Both the position numbers and the translations under genes were made by a program. A DNA stretch of 64,000 nt from Tamarix chinensis (taxonomy: Eukaryota; Streptophyta; Magnoliopsida; Caryophyllales; Tamaricaceae): assembly GCA_030549775.1 (NCBI GenBank), contig CM060181.1, positions 51,590,218-51,654,217 of the forward strand. The letters are read 5' to 3'. The notes below the pieces were generated by a model. That model made no database searches. It saw only the letters and a list, made by a program, of their open reading frames with translations, and was not told the origin of the DNA. Below are positions 1-11,930 of the stretch, piece after piece (the stretch's first letter is position 1; every line of letters begins with the position of its first letter).

Positions 1-577
1 TTGAAATAGTTAGAAAAGACAATCTAGTGGTGGTGATAGAGGAAGAAGACATGAGAGAACAATGGATGCTAGAGAGTGGCTAGGAAATACGTTTATATAA
101 GGGATTTGACACTCATCAGCATGGTAGCCCATAAATTGATAGAGGTCAACTCATAGAGTCAGTCATTAATTTCTAACTTGTACATTTCCCTAAATATAAT
201 TGATGTTAGATAGAAAGGTTCATGAGCCAGACAATCAATAATGATTAAGTGTTCTCGCCATGGATGAAGGAGGGTATAATAGGCCCTCACTTGACCCTTT
301 ATAAAAGATATGCAAGCTTTAAATTTTATCCAAATCTTCATAATCAATAGAAGTCTCCAATTTCTTCCTTCCATAAATTCTAAGTTATTTGTGCTTGTGA
401 TTTACTCTTATATTTTCTCATAATTATGTAGTTGGTTGAGGGAATTATTGTTTGGTTGGTCGGGGTTATTTTCCACCTAGTTGAATAAATTTTTTCTAGA
501 TAACTATTGGTTGGTGGGGTTATTGTTCAATTGGTTGAGGGGTCTATTATCCACCTCTATGAGGAGGATTTTCCCAA
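1..577 (+). repeat. 5' LTR of copia-1 (partial)
   Basis: It aligns with 4213-4656 over most of its length (shared blocks such as gcaatctagtggt, ataagggatttga and acttgtacattt). It ends in ttttcccaaca just before the primer-binding site. About 125 bp near 430-560 are absent from the 3' copy and look like repeated ttggttgaggg/ttggttggt units, so either this LTR gained short duplications or the 3' copy lost them. Confidence 0.8.
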
Positions 578-581
578 CAAC

Positions 582-593
582 TAGTATTAAAGT
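582..593 (+). other. Primer-binding site of copia-1 (tRNA-iMet type, mutated)
   Basis: TAGTATTAAAGT sits directly after the 5' LTR. The usual plant initiator-tRNA-Met PBS is TGGTATCAGAGC. The four differences are all transitions (G to A or C to T), consistent with deamination of methylated cytosines. Confidence 0.7.
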
Positions 594-3500
594 GAGGTTT
601 GGAACCATGGAAGCTAGTTAACTAGTTATGATGATGTTGAACAACACAAATTATAGGACTTAGAAGAGTAGAATGAAAGATTTAATTTATGTAAAATATT
701 TGGCATATGCTATTAAGCATGAGGAACTAATGCATAAGAGCATAAACGAAAAAGAAGTGGGCTAAAAGAAGCTTGATAGAATAGATTATGGTTATATTCA
801 TTAATAGGTGGATGAAAATACCATTCATCATGTTCATGGGAGGACTGATGGTGTGGATGACAACATCATTCATCGATAGGAGAGCTTGTGGTTATATCTC
901 ATAAATTCCATCAATGATCATTATTGATGATGAGCTGATGGTTATCTCAAAGCATTTGAATTCTTGCACAAGCACTTCATATATATATGTTGATTATGTA
1001 ATCGACGCTAATGTGTCCTACCACATCACCTTACACAAGAAGTTTTTCTCTTCTTATACATTTTGAAACTTCGATGATGTGCAAATGGGTAATGATGACA
1101 TCTTAAAGATAGTCGGTATAGAGATTATACGATGAGAGATAATCTTAGGTTGTACCTTGACACTTAAGGAAATAAGACATGTTCTAAACTTGAGTATGAG
1201 TCTCATCTTAGTTGGGAATGATGAGGGATACATAAGTTAGTTAGGAAAGGGTATACAGGAGCTAACTAAGGGGTCCATGGTAGTGGAAAGGGGGAGGAAG
1301 TATTCCTCATTATATCAAACTCAGGCAATGGTGTGTTCATCAGTTGAAGTGAACTTTGTGGAAGACTTGTATGATGTATGGCATCATATACTCATCCATA
1401 TGAGCGAGAAGGGTATAAAGCTTCTCAAAAATTGAGGTGCTTTACCAGAGGTCCGAGGGGTTAAGATTGGCTAACATACTCATTTTAGATTAGGTAAGCA
1501 AAGCCGAGCCCACTTTATCAAATCTATTGATAGACGGCCGGCAAGAAAACTTGATCAGGTCTTCTTGAATGTATGTGGTTTGATGAAGTTGAAGTAAGAT
1601 AGTGGATCATTGTGATTTGTTACATTCATTGATGAATTCTCTAGAAAGTTATGGGTATATCCCATGAAGACCAAGGATTAAGTTTTAAAGTAGAACATGA
1701 GACTTACAAGAAGTTAAAGTGTATTCAAATGCAAAATGGAAGCAACTAACTTAGTTTGTTAGACGAGTATTGTAAGGCTCATGGCATCTAATATGAGCAT
1801 ACCACTCCTAAAACCACATGACATAATGGGGTGGCAGAACTAATGAACCACACATTGATGGAGAGGGTATGGTCCCTACTCTCATTTGTCAAGCTTCCAA
1901 TATCATTTCAGAGGGAAGCTTTATAGATAACATGCCACCTCATCAAGTTATCTTCATAAACTCCTCTCAATGGTGATGTGGTTGATGGAGTGTGTCTTGA
2001 CTGGGACATAAGTTATAACCACTTGAAAGATGTTTTTTCACATATCGACGGATGAGAGGAAAAAGCTAGATAAGAAGGCTCATCAGTGCATTTTTATCAG
2101 ATATGGTGAATAGAAGTTCAACTATAAGTTGTACAACCCGATAGATAAGATTTTCATCCAAAATAGAGATATTGTGTTCTTTGAGGATCAAAACATCAAA
2201 TACTTCGTGGAAGATAGGAGGTGGGAGGTCGACATCAATGATCCTGTGGAATCCAGCAATGATTCCGAGGTAGAAGGCTTAAGAAGAAAAGCTAATCCAG
2301 AAGGAATGGTCGAGGCACATTCCAACTTAGATGAGGAGTTTCCAAGGTATTATGATGAAGTAGTGGATAGTGAAGATCATGAGCCTGAGAAAATTTAAAT
2401 CCAAGAGTTTAATGCATATAAGACTCGACAGGAAGTGCAAATACCCACTAGAAGATCAAGACCAACTAGCAAGTACCCTATAATAGACTATGTATTACTC
2501 TTGGACGATAGAGAGCCTCTATCATATGATAAGGCCCTCAACGATATCGACAAAGAGAAATGGTTGATTGCAGTGAAGGAAGAGATTAACTCCCATTAAA
2601 ATAACAACACTTATAAGCTTGTGGAGAGGCTGAGGGAGATAAATGTCTTTTAAAATATAGGAGTTTTCAAGATCAAGCATGAGAAAAAAAATGAGTTAAG
2701 GCACAAGGCAAGGTTGGTAGTTAAGTAATATAGCCAGAGATAAGGGGCTGAATATGATGATATTTTCTCTTTGATGGTGAAGATAACATCCATATGTATG
2801 ATTTTGGAGCTAGTTGCTAATCTAGATTTAGAGGTGGATCAACTTGACATTTCCTACATAGAAACCTTAGGTAGAATGTTTACATGGAACAATCAAAGGA
2901 GTTTGAGGTTAAAGATAAACAGGGTATATTATGAAAGCTAGTGAAGAACTTCTATGGATTAAATAAATTGTCAAGTGGTACATGAAGATCAAGTCTTTTA
3001 TGGCTCAAAAAGGATAGAAGAAGACATTAGCAGACTACTATGTCATCATATAAAGGGTCGGTCTAGACAACTTCACCCTTCTACTTTTGTATGTGGACAA
3101 CATGGTGATAGTGTGCTAGGATTTTCACTGGATTTGAAAGTTGAAAGAATACTTGACGAAGTCTTTCGAGATGAAATACTTGGGTCATGCCAAGTAGATT
3201 ATCATGTGTGACTATGGTCAAGGCAAGATAATGTTATGTCAAGAGGAGTATAAAGATAAGGAACTCAAGAGATTCAATAGAGACTAGGCAAAGCCATTCG
3301 ACTGTCCCATTGCTCCATGGTTCAGGCTGAGCAAGGCATCTTGTCTAACAAATGAAGATCAAAGGAAGAAGATGGACCAGATTCTATGTGTCAAACATTA
3401 GAAGTCAAATATTTAATGGTGTGTACAAGGCTTGGCATTACATTTTCCATCGGCATGGTTAATTGGTTCATATCCAATCTTGACAAAGATCAATAAGAGG

Positions 3501-4081
3501 CAGTGAAGTGGATATTAAATTATCTATGAGGGATGTAAAAAATGAGACTTTATTTTAGTATGGTTGACCTAGTTTTTGTGGGATATACCAACTTAGATAT
3601 GATAGGAGACGTAGATACAAGACGATCAACATTAGGATTTTTGTTTACCTTCTATGGGGGAGTTGTCTCATGGTAGTCTCCGTTATAGAAGTGTATAGCT
3701 CTATCTACGATTGAGGCGGAGAATATAACAATCATTGATGATTTTAAGTTGGTTTTGTAGATGAAGAGGTTGTTTGGGAAGATCGTTGTAAAGTAAGACA
3801 AGTTTATGGTATTCAATGATTCACAAAGTGTCATCCTTGTTAGCAAGAATGACAACTTCCATTTAAGATCCAAGGATATCCTAGTCAGGTCTCATTAGAT
3901 AAGAACTTTGCTTGAGGAGAGACAAATTTGTTTAGAGAAAGTCCACACTGATGAGAACGAGTCATACATGCATATAAAATCCTTACCTAAAAGTAAGTAT
4001 GACCTATGTTGCACCAAATCTAGATTAAACAAGGTACATAGTTTCTCTCAGTAGATAAGGAAGAAATACTTTCCATATCTT
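594..4081 (+). pseudogene. copia-1 gag-pol remnant
   Basis: This is the broken polyprotein of copia-1. The gag part (about 650-1350) is weakly recognisable. A GAG-pre-integrase segment with RLGHMSEKG-like residues lies at about 1380-1440. The integrase core runs about 1540-2030 (TFIDEFSRKLWVYPMK near 1621-1675, then HNGVAEL near 1825). An open stretch at 2129-2395 covers the linker before the RT. The RT lies at about 2500-3230 (EKWLIAVKEEINSH near 2558, then KARLVVK). RNase H follows at about 3420-4000 (YTNLDMIGD, STIEAEN), ending in the copia-type VHTDENES tail near 3940. Stops are mostly TAG where the family has CAG or TGG. Non-functional. Confidence 0.8.
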
Positions 4082-4094
4082 CGAAAGGGGAGAA
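4082..4094 (+). other. Polypurine tract of copia-1
   Basis: The purine run cgaaaggggagaa lies immediately upstream of the 3' LTR, where plus-strand DNA synthesis is primed. Its position between the end of RNase H and the LTR start supports it. Confidence 0.6.
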
Positions 4095-4656
4095 TTTTTG
4101 GATTCCTTAGTAGGAGGACTAATGTTGTTGGCCAAGAAGAATCTATTAAGGCAAGTCAACTAGAGGCACTAGCCAAGAGTGCGTTGACTAAGGCAACAAC
4201 CAAAAGCCAACTAATGGGATTAGTTGGCAAAGGCAATCTAGTGGTCAAGACTGAGGAAAAAATGTGAGTAAATAATGGATATCAAAGAGTAGTTAGAAAA
4301 TCCCTTAATATAAGGGATTTGATACTCATCGACATAGCCTTTTAGAAATTTATGGAGGTCAACTCAAAAAGTCAATCATTAAATTATAACTTGTACATTT
4401 TCTACCTATGATTAATATTAGTTAAGAAGATTTATAAAATAGACAACTAATGATAGTTGGATGTCCTAGCCAAGGATGAGAGATGATATAAAAGACTCTT
4501 ACTTGATCTTTTATATGTAACCTCTTAATTTTTTCTAAATCTTTATATTCAATGAAAGTCTCTAATTTTCTCCTATAAATTCTCATTTAACTGTATCTAT
4601 AATTTACTCCAACATTTTCTAATAATTATATAGTTGAGCGAGAGGAATTTTCCCAA
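4095..4656 (+). repeat. 3' LTR of copia-1
   Basis: The start is set by the polypurine tract and the end by similarity to the 5' LTR terminus (ttttcccaa). About 560 bp. A TATA-like and poly(A)-like AT-rich centre is present but nothing specific can be assigned. The first ~115 bp have no partner inside the window. The end is about 390 bp from the MDH stop codon, so the element sits tail-to-tail with that gene. Confidence 0.75.
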
Positions 4657-5042
4657 TAGTAACTAAGCCAATACTTGGAAGGAAGGAAAAAAAAAGGTCT
4701 CTACAAAGTCAAGAGACAATGCAATTGTGTTTCCATTTGGTTTGATAATAAATAGGATAATACTTTGAAATATACTAAGGCAATTCATATCCATGTCAAG
4801 TGGGATGAAGAATTGATTTTGTAACAATATAAGCTAATATATCAAAATTCACCAGGGAGCTCTTTTTTCCCCACATTTAATCTCATGCGGGTGGGTAGTA
4901 AACAGTCCCAATTTATTAGAAGCTTCGTAAGTAAGTCTTCCTTTCACTAGAAAATAACAACCCTTCCTTTCACTAGAAGATAACATTATAAACATAACAT
5001 CCACTTGAGAATCTATACTTGCAGTGTGAAATCATCTGTCTT
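4657..5042 (-). other. 3' flank and likely 3' UTR of NADP-MDH
   Basis: No coding signal. On the minus strand an AATAAA lies at 4917-4912, about 125 nt downstream of the MDH stop codon, a normal distance for a plant polyadenylation signal. The distal part (4657-4870) is AT-rich spacer between the gene and copia-1. Confidence 0.45.
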
Positions 5043-8000
5043 CTACATTTCTCCAGGAAGCATTGTGTCCTCAGGTAGATCACAGACAGCAGCACCCTGA
5101 GAAAGGCACACATATCGATTAGTGGCCTTGAATGAGAGACGAGTCAAAGAACAGAGCCCCTATTTGTAGCTCAGCATGATGATATTTCTTACCTCTCCAA
5201 TTAGGTGACCTACGCATCTCTTCTCAGCTAGCAGTTCTGCTTCTGTCTGTGCAAGTTTGGCCAGTCAGAACGATCATTTTAGCACATAAAACATGATAGC
5301 TACCGCCAATATATGATCATTTCAACTACTGGTAGCATGAGGATCTGTAAACTTTACACTTTTGCCTGCATTAAAAGTTGGTAAGGCATGAATAAAGGAA
5401 GTTAAAGTCGAGTACGTACCTTGTTAATCCGCTGGAGAAGGTAATCATCAAATATAATGTCACTGACAAGTTCATAATCACCATCTCCCTGCAATGGAGT
5501 TTCAAACTTCATTAGAGGAAAAAGTAGTCTGAAAAGTAGCTTGCAACAGAGAATACCAGAAGTATGTATCATACCTTTGATCGGCATGGCATACTGAAAA
5601 CAAGATCCTCTGCTATACCGTATGGGTTTCCATTGGTGTATACCTACAGTACACATCAGATGAAGCAATGTTGAAGATTTACGAAATCGTGCTTAAAATG
5701 AATGTGAGAGAAATTGAATATAGCCTCCCCTGAATCTGATAGTGCATGGACTCACCCCAGAAGAAAACCAGTCACCGTCAGGGGTTGGATTAACCAGAGA
5801 TTTTATGGCATCAGCGATTGAAACTGCTGTTGATGCAGCTGAAGATCGTCCCCATTTCTTAATCAGTGCTCCACCTCTCTTCATTCAAAAAAGCCACGGA
5901 TAGGGATCAACAAAAACACTTAATTGAAATCAGTCATAATTCTAAACACCTCATCTAATTCTGAGCATATGTATATATACACATCTCACCTTCTGAACCT
6001 TCTCTGTGAACTCGTGCTCTAACCATTTATGGTCCTTGATAACCTGTTTCACAGGTAAGCCATCAATTCTGGCATTTAGAAAGTCTGGGACCTGAAACAA
6101 AATTTGGAACAATCATTAGCATGATGATACCTAGGATTAATCCATCTCTTGTTCGTTGTCAATTAGGTAGTTTCAATAATAACCTGGGTGGTAGAGTGAT
6201 TTCCCCAAATGGTCATATTCGATACTTTATCGTAGAAGACCCCCGCTTTCAGAGCTAGCTGCATATATTTCACATTGGTAGCTCGGTATGACATTTGTAA
6301 CAAATGCATTTAATTTATAAAAAGAGTTTATTCCACTCCCTTTTCTTACCTGGCATTTTGCTCTATTTTCATCCAACCTCGTCAGTGCATGAAAATTCTT
6401 GGCAGGTATATTTGGTGCATTTTTCAAGCAGATCAATGCACTGAATATAAAGTAGATGAGAAGAAAAGCGGGAATCAATCATAGTACATAATAGATGTGC
6501 TTCAATAATATATATGAACAAGAAAAAAGAGGAATATTAATCTTACTTGGTATTGCAAGGATTTCCAACCACGATTACTTTGACATTACGTGACGCTACA
6601 GCATTGAGAGCTTTACCCTAATATTAATAAAAATAATAATAATAAAATCATGGATAAATTAAAGGGAAAAATTAAAAATCGTTCATAACATCTTGTTCTC
6701 AAGAAGATCTACCTGCTCAGCAAAAATCTGCCCGTTTAGGTCTAATAGGTCAGCCCGTTCCATCCCTGGTCCACGAGGCTTTGCACCAATTAGAAGAGCC
6801 CATTCAACATCTTGAAACACCTCGTAAGGATCAATCCCAATGCTGACTTCCCTCAGCAAAGGATATAATGAATCCTCAAGTTCCATTGCCACTCCTACAT
6901 CAACGTTTTGTATTTGAAATGCCAAGAAATAGAGAGGTATCAGTCAACTACGAACTGCTATTGCTGACTTTCAGTTTTCAGGTGAGAAATATTTATAATT
7001 GTCAATTTGATGAAACTCTTGTGCTCATACAATCAAAATAAATTTGATATGCAAAGATACCGTACCTTCTAGAGCTTCAAATGACCTTTGGGATCCCAAC
7101 AACTGCAAGGAAACTGGTTGATCGGGGCCAAAAACCTCACCAGAAGCAATCTGACAATGCAACACATATGTAAGTATTCTCTTTCGCTACTTAAAGGGGA
7201 CAAGAACAGGATGAACCAGCACTTAATTAGCTAGCACCTCATTTTAGGCAGCTAGTACCAGGGAGGTTATCTATTCTACTAAGAGGAATGCAACTATGAC
7301 AAAGATAAAAGGAGCTTTCAACAAAGAAGGAATAAGACCCGAATATGTTAATGGATCAACGGAGACAGAAAGGCCAGGAATATTTCAAAGAAAAATAGGT
7401 TTACATCATATTAAGAGTTAGAAATGGTAGATGAGTTGCTCGGCCACCACATCGTTTAAGTTCACTGCACTCCTTATGAACAAAACGATGAAGAACAGGA
7501 CTCTTTGGGAAAGAGTATGCCATAACAAATATCTAAAAACTGGATCATAGACACAAATCTAAACCAGACACATATAGTTTGTTCCCTAAGACTTGATGAG
7601 CATGCGTAGTTATGAAATCAGTCATTGGATTGTAGAAACTAGTGCTTACTTTGAATAGAAGATGGTTGGATATCATCCCAGCAGCACCTGAAACTGCAAC
7701 TTTAATTAATTTCTTCCACGACTTTGTTTCCTCTTCCTGTGGACATTCAATCGAGAACAGCTCAGAATATAAGTAATGTGAATTCACTTGAGGAAGTAAC
7801 TAACATGTACTAGGTAATATGATTTTCTTCCATACTCTACACTAACATACACGGGCACACAAATGTAGATGATGAGGGTTGCAGCAGACATGAAGAATAT
7901 CATTGAAGTTAAGTCAGCCAAGCAGATGATTTATAAGCTAAAATAGAAATCCGATACGCCTAAGGGCCATTTCCAGGAGGTGCACAGTGTAAAGACTACA

Positions 8001-9449
8001 CTAATTGAATGAAGCCCCAGCTGGATTGGTTTGAAACCAAAATGTTTGAAATGATGGTTGCTGATCTTCAGATATTCCTGCTTTTAGGCTACCCTGCAAG
8101 GCAAATTTTTCGAAAGACTACCTAAATAACGCACCCAAAGTTTCAGTTTCCCTTCCCTCGTCTGCTCTTCTTTCATCTAGGTAGGATAAAGGACTAGAAA
8201 CCAATCAGAAGCATCTAATATGATTCTTAAGCTCAATCATCAGGCCGGCTGCCACCTCCCTTGCCCGTAGTATCAATTCCAGTCCATCGGACATGGTATA
8301 AGGTAAATTATACTGTACACCTGAACTTGTGTGTGCCTCGCGCGATACTCTCAGGTGACGGGACATTGCGAGGGCAGTGCTGGACGACACTCTTCCATAT
8401 CAAACGACACACGCGCATAACCACAGATGTATACTGTCATAATCACGACGAGTGGAAAAATATAATATGTGCAACTCCGGTGGAGATTGAATCTTTAATT
8501 TTGTAGAAAAAAGCCTTATCCATTGGTTTTTTTTACCACCAGTATTATAAAATGTTCCGTAATATTAATTATACAAATCCACACTGGCAATTTTTTTTTT
8601 CTTTATATTGTCTGGCGCCAGGTTAGACGATGCACCGAGCGCACAATATAAGGATGGATGATACGAAGCAACACTTTTTTCCACGCACAATATATTTACG
8701 ACCTGAATCTGTGTATATAAAAATCCTGGACATTTTACGATCAAAAAGAAAAAATAAAAATAAATCAAAAGATAAGGACAACGACCTTGAACCAACAAAC
8801 TAATCAACCACCAGAACTTCAAACTACTATCGTCTCTTCCCTTTTGGGCAACTCATAGTAGTGATAAAATCCTGGACCAATCACGAAACTCAACAGCCCG
8901 CCTCCCCGGGGAAGAAAGGGAATAATCCAACATCAAAGTACAACTTCATATTACGTCAACTGAATCTTAATCGTACAAACCACCCGCTTCTCAATACAGA
9001 AGCCCCACAAAAAAAAAAAAAAATTGCGTTCACATTTACACGGAGAAGGTCAAAATTATTCAAAAAAAAATAAATAAAACTTACAGCTTTGAGATCGTAG
9101 GTCAAGCAAAAGACTCCATAGCATTCAGTTTTACTGTTTGATGCTGCTGTCTCAACCGCGACGGGAGCCTCAACTTGACTGAATTATTATCATATTTTTC
9201 CCCAGAACAACAGACGAATTAGACAAACTCAATAACCATTTTTCTGTTTGAAATTTAATCGGAAATATATTTAGTTTTCCTGACCCACCTTGCTGTAGAA
9301 GCTGAGCAAACAATTCCAGACCGTTGGGCACGAGGAGAGGGCAATCGGACAGCAAATCGACGGTGGCTTGTGAGACGAGTTTGTAAGGACGACAGCTGCG
9401 AAGGGTATATTTGGGTTTTGCATGCAGGTGATAACTCTGTCACTGCCAT
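5043..9449 (-). CDS. NADP-MDH: Chloroplast NADP-dependent malate dehydrogenase (14 exons)
   Basis: The enzyme reduces oxaloacetate to malate with NADPH in the stroma (malate valve) and is activated by thioredoxin. Coding exons, 5' to 3': 9449-9289, 9178-9085, 7736-7650, 7150-7066, 6894-6713, 6617-6547, 6440-6350, 6258-6184, 6091-5990, 5878-5756, 5643-5575, 5488-5420, 5246-5193, 5096-5043. They sum to 1317 nt (438 codons plus TAG), every intron is GT-AG, and all phases join. Residues 1 to about 55 are Ser/Arg-rich like a transit peptide. Regulatory cysteines are C73/C78 and C414/C426, plus C256; spacing matches the known 24/29, 207, 365/377 with a constant offset of 49. The nucleotide-binding loop is VSGAAGM (100-106). 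GSQRS (133-137) fits NADP preference. Substrate arginines are R183, R189 and R253; the catalytic pair is D250/H278. The ATG sits in a good context (gccATGGC). It appears intact. Confidence 0.96.
7737..9084 (-). other. NADP-MDH: Intron 2 of NADP-MDH (1348 bp)
   Basis: This is by far the longest intron; the others are about 85-500 bp. It separates the regulatory N-terminal exon (C73/C78) from the Rossmann-fold exon. A segment around 8230-8480 is richer in CG dinucleotides than its surroundings (gcctcgcgcgatactc, cacacgcgcat). I see no coding similarity or clear transposon ends in it. Short open frames here (8205-8506, 8565-8822, 8861-9073) look like chance. Confidence 0.7.
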
Positions 9450-9670
9450 GGCAGCTCAGAAAACAGAAATCTATAAGGGAATTTCCAGATAGCTGGGAGG
9501 AAAACAGGGGAATTCTGTTATCTTCCTCTGCTTTGGAGGTATAAATTTATGTAAAGACCGGAGTTTTATTGAAGAGTGAAGAAGTGGAGGGGGCGAGGCG
9601 GTAAGAATAGTGGTTCGCGAGTTTGGAGGGAGAAAGACAATCGAAGGAGGTCGGGGAGAGGAGAGGTGGG
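9450..9670 (-). promoter_or_regulatory. NADP-MDH: 5' UTR and proximal promoter of NADP-MDH
   Basis: Reading the minus strand, a TATA-like ATAAATTTATA lies at about 9551-9541, roughly 95 nt upstream of the ATG. It is followed by a pyrimidine/purine-rich leader. Upstream (9570-9665) the DNA is unusually G-rich on the plus strand for this window (gtggagggggcgaggcgg). Only position and composition support this call; no specific light or redox element was identified. Confidence 0.4.
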
Positions 9671-9744
9671 ATCATTTGAAATATAGGTATGAGGCCTTGC
9701 AAGTGACACTTGTCAAGTAAAACCTCATCTGTAAGAAGGAATAA

Positions 9745-9830
9745 AAGATAAATATGTACTCTACCACAAAAAACTGGAAGAGGGAAAAAAAGATGAATAT
9801 GTACCCTACCACAAAAAAGGAAAAAAAAAA
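9745..9830. repeat. Short tandem duplication upstream of NADP-MDH
   Basis: Two adjacent imperfect copies of about 45 bp share the core gataaatatgtactctacca / gatgaatatgtaccctacca, each followed by a run of A. It lies about 300-380 bp upstream of the MDH start codon. No function is evident. Confidence 0.6.
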
Positions 9831-9899
9831 GTGCATATGTCTCGTAAACTTCACTAGGCTTGCCATTGTTCTTAACTCTCTTATTATGATGTGAGGATT

Positions 9900-10620
9900 G
9901 GGATAGTTCGGTAGCCCTACAAATTCGAATATTTATATTTATTTATATTTTACTTATTTTATATTAAAAAAATTATTTTATTAATTTATATATATTTTTT
10001 AATAAAATAATAAAAATAATTCTTAAATTATACTTACATTTTTTTATTAAAAATAATAAAATATTTAATGTATACATAATTTTAAAAAAATTGAATAAAA
10101 AAAATAGACTTTTAACTTTTTTTAAATAATTTATTTTTATATAAAAAATTAATGATAAAATATTTTTTTTTTTGTTGCGATACGGAATGAGTAATTTTTT
10201 GATATTCATAATTCTTTAGATTAAATAGTTGATTGTTAAATATTAAAAAATATGAATATCTAATATTTATATAAAAATACTATTTTATTAATTTTAATAA
10301 CTTTTTTAAATATATTTTTAAAGATAAAAGTTGTATATCGGTTAATATTTATATAAGAATTTTATTTTTTCTAAAAAGTTATTAAAATATTATTATAAAA
10401 TTTAAGTTACGAAATAAATAAATTTTAAAAATTTAAAACTGTAAAAATATAATATTATAATATATTATTGAAGTAATAAATAAAATATCAAATATTTTTT
10501 TAGATTGGGTAATTCAATTAAAAATTAAATATTTTTTAATTAAAATTAGATTAAATATTTTAAATATTATATCAAGTTTTTTAGATGCGAAATGTATAAG
10601 ACTTATATCGGGAAGAGGAT
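9900..10620. other. Extremely AT-rich spacer
   Basis: A block made almost only of A and T, with long runs such as tattttttttttttg and aaaaatattt. No coding, LTR or terminal-repeat signal is visible. It could be a matrix-attachment-like region or a worn element; nothing in the sequence decides this. Confidence 0.6.
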
Positions 10621-11462
10621 ATAAGTTTAGAAGTCTGAGCAATGGGAGTTTAGCACATCAGATGGGGGATCTGGAACTATGCGCCGTCTGGCCATCAACA
10701 AAATTTCTCATCTGCAGAATGTTGGGTCAAGCAACGTATATTACAAGTTCACGGCAGCTTCCGTCTTTATAGAAGAAATGTTTATATTTATTTGAAGCAA
10801 ACCAAACACTCATGAGAAAAATGAGCCAATTGTAGAAAATTAATGCCACATGTATCATAACCCAAGAGATGTATCATAAACTGAGTGAATACATAACTTC
10901 AATACAAAGAGTTTGAGTTTCTGCTAGGATGAAATCACCCTAATCAAAATTACATGTTAATTTTTATTTCTACTTGCTTAAAGTCTAAAACCTTTTTTTT
11001 TTAAAAAGATTATTTTTTAAATATGTATCTTTGTTCTATATTTTCAGTTATAATATACTAAAACTTACATTGATTGTGAGCTAAAATGACTAATAATTTG
11101 CAAGGTTATATTATAATAGAAAAAATATTTCGATCATTGATGTTGTAGCCATATAAAATTAAGAAAAGTTAATATTTTGATGAAAAATATTTAATAACTA
11201 ACTAATACATTATTATATTATTCATGTTAAAAAAACACTATTAATTTTGAAAGTATATAATTAGTAACACTAATATATTAACAATGATAAATTACGATAT
11301 TGGTATTATAGTATATCAAAGACAATTATTTCATATCTATACTTCCATGTTAAATAACTATACTAAGGAAAACTAATATTATACTGGTTTTAATAATGAT
11401 ACTAATTTAGCTTAGCAAATACTTATCTTCATCAATAGTTATACTCTTACCTAAATTATCTA
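10621..11462. other. Unclassified spacer
   Basis: No open frame of note and no recognisable element ends. AT-rich, non-repetitive by eye within the window. Confidence 0.5.
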
Positions 11463-11862
11463 TGTTGAAATTTTGGATGCTTACATTGCATGTATTCGTG
11501 TATATATCTATTTATAATAATATCATTATTGCTGTAAATATTTTATTTACATATTATGAATGTACACGTCATGAATATGTATTGTATTAAATCACATGTT
11601 AATACTCCTATTAGTACTATCAATTATAATAGTTTTTCCCATCATGAATCCAATCTCTCAATTCTACATATCATCCACCTTCTTTTATATTCTCTAATTC
11701 CTTCTAATAATGGATATAATAAGTATGGATATTATATAGAGAGAATATCGTAAATTGTATATAGAGAGAACTCACACATATCAATGAGAATTAAACATCA
11801 CATTCTTTCTTCATATCTATATTGTTATATTATCTCTCTTTGAGTTTATCACTATTATAACA
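11463..11862 (+). repeat. 5' LTR of copia-2
   Basis: It starts TG and ends CA, is about 400 bp long, and holds an AT-rich promoter-like core (tggatataataag, 11710-11722) and a terminal stretch rich in tctctct. No partner LTR is seen in the window, so the call rests on boundaries and the following leader motif. Confidence 0.5.
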
Positions 11863-11891
11863 CGTTATCTACACGATTATACTCTGAATGG

Positions 11892-11893
<2 letters not shown>

Positions 11894-11927
<34 letters not shown>
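11894..11927. repeat. (TA)n microsatellite
   Basis: About 17 uninterrupted TA units just inside the copia-2 leader. Confidence 0.95.

Positions 11928-11930
<3 letters not shown>

Larger units (their letters stand above)
1..4656 (+). mobile_element. Ty1/copia retrotransposon copia-1 (decayed, 5' end outside window)
   Basis: This is a near full-length copia-type LTR retrotransposon. Two related LTRs flank an internal region that follows the copia order: GAG-pre-integrase, integrase, reverse transcriptase, RNase H. Position 1 of the window aligns with about 4213 in the 3' LTR, so roughly the first 115 bp of the 5' LTR lie outside. Many in-frame stops and frame changes make it inactive. Domain flavour (RLGHMSEKG, TFIDEFSRKLWVYPMK, YTNLDMIGDVDTRRSTLG) suggests a Tork/Tnt1-like lineage; the lineage is inferred, the superfamily is clear. 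Confidence 0.9.

Noticed and set aside
8205..9073. Open frames within intron 2 of NADP-MDH as extra exons
   Set aside because: The flanking exons join in phase into the conserved protein without them and the frames show no protein similarity.
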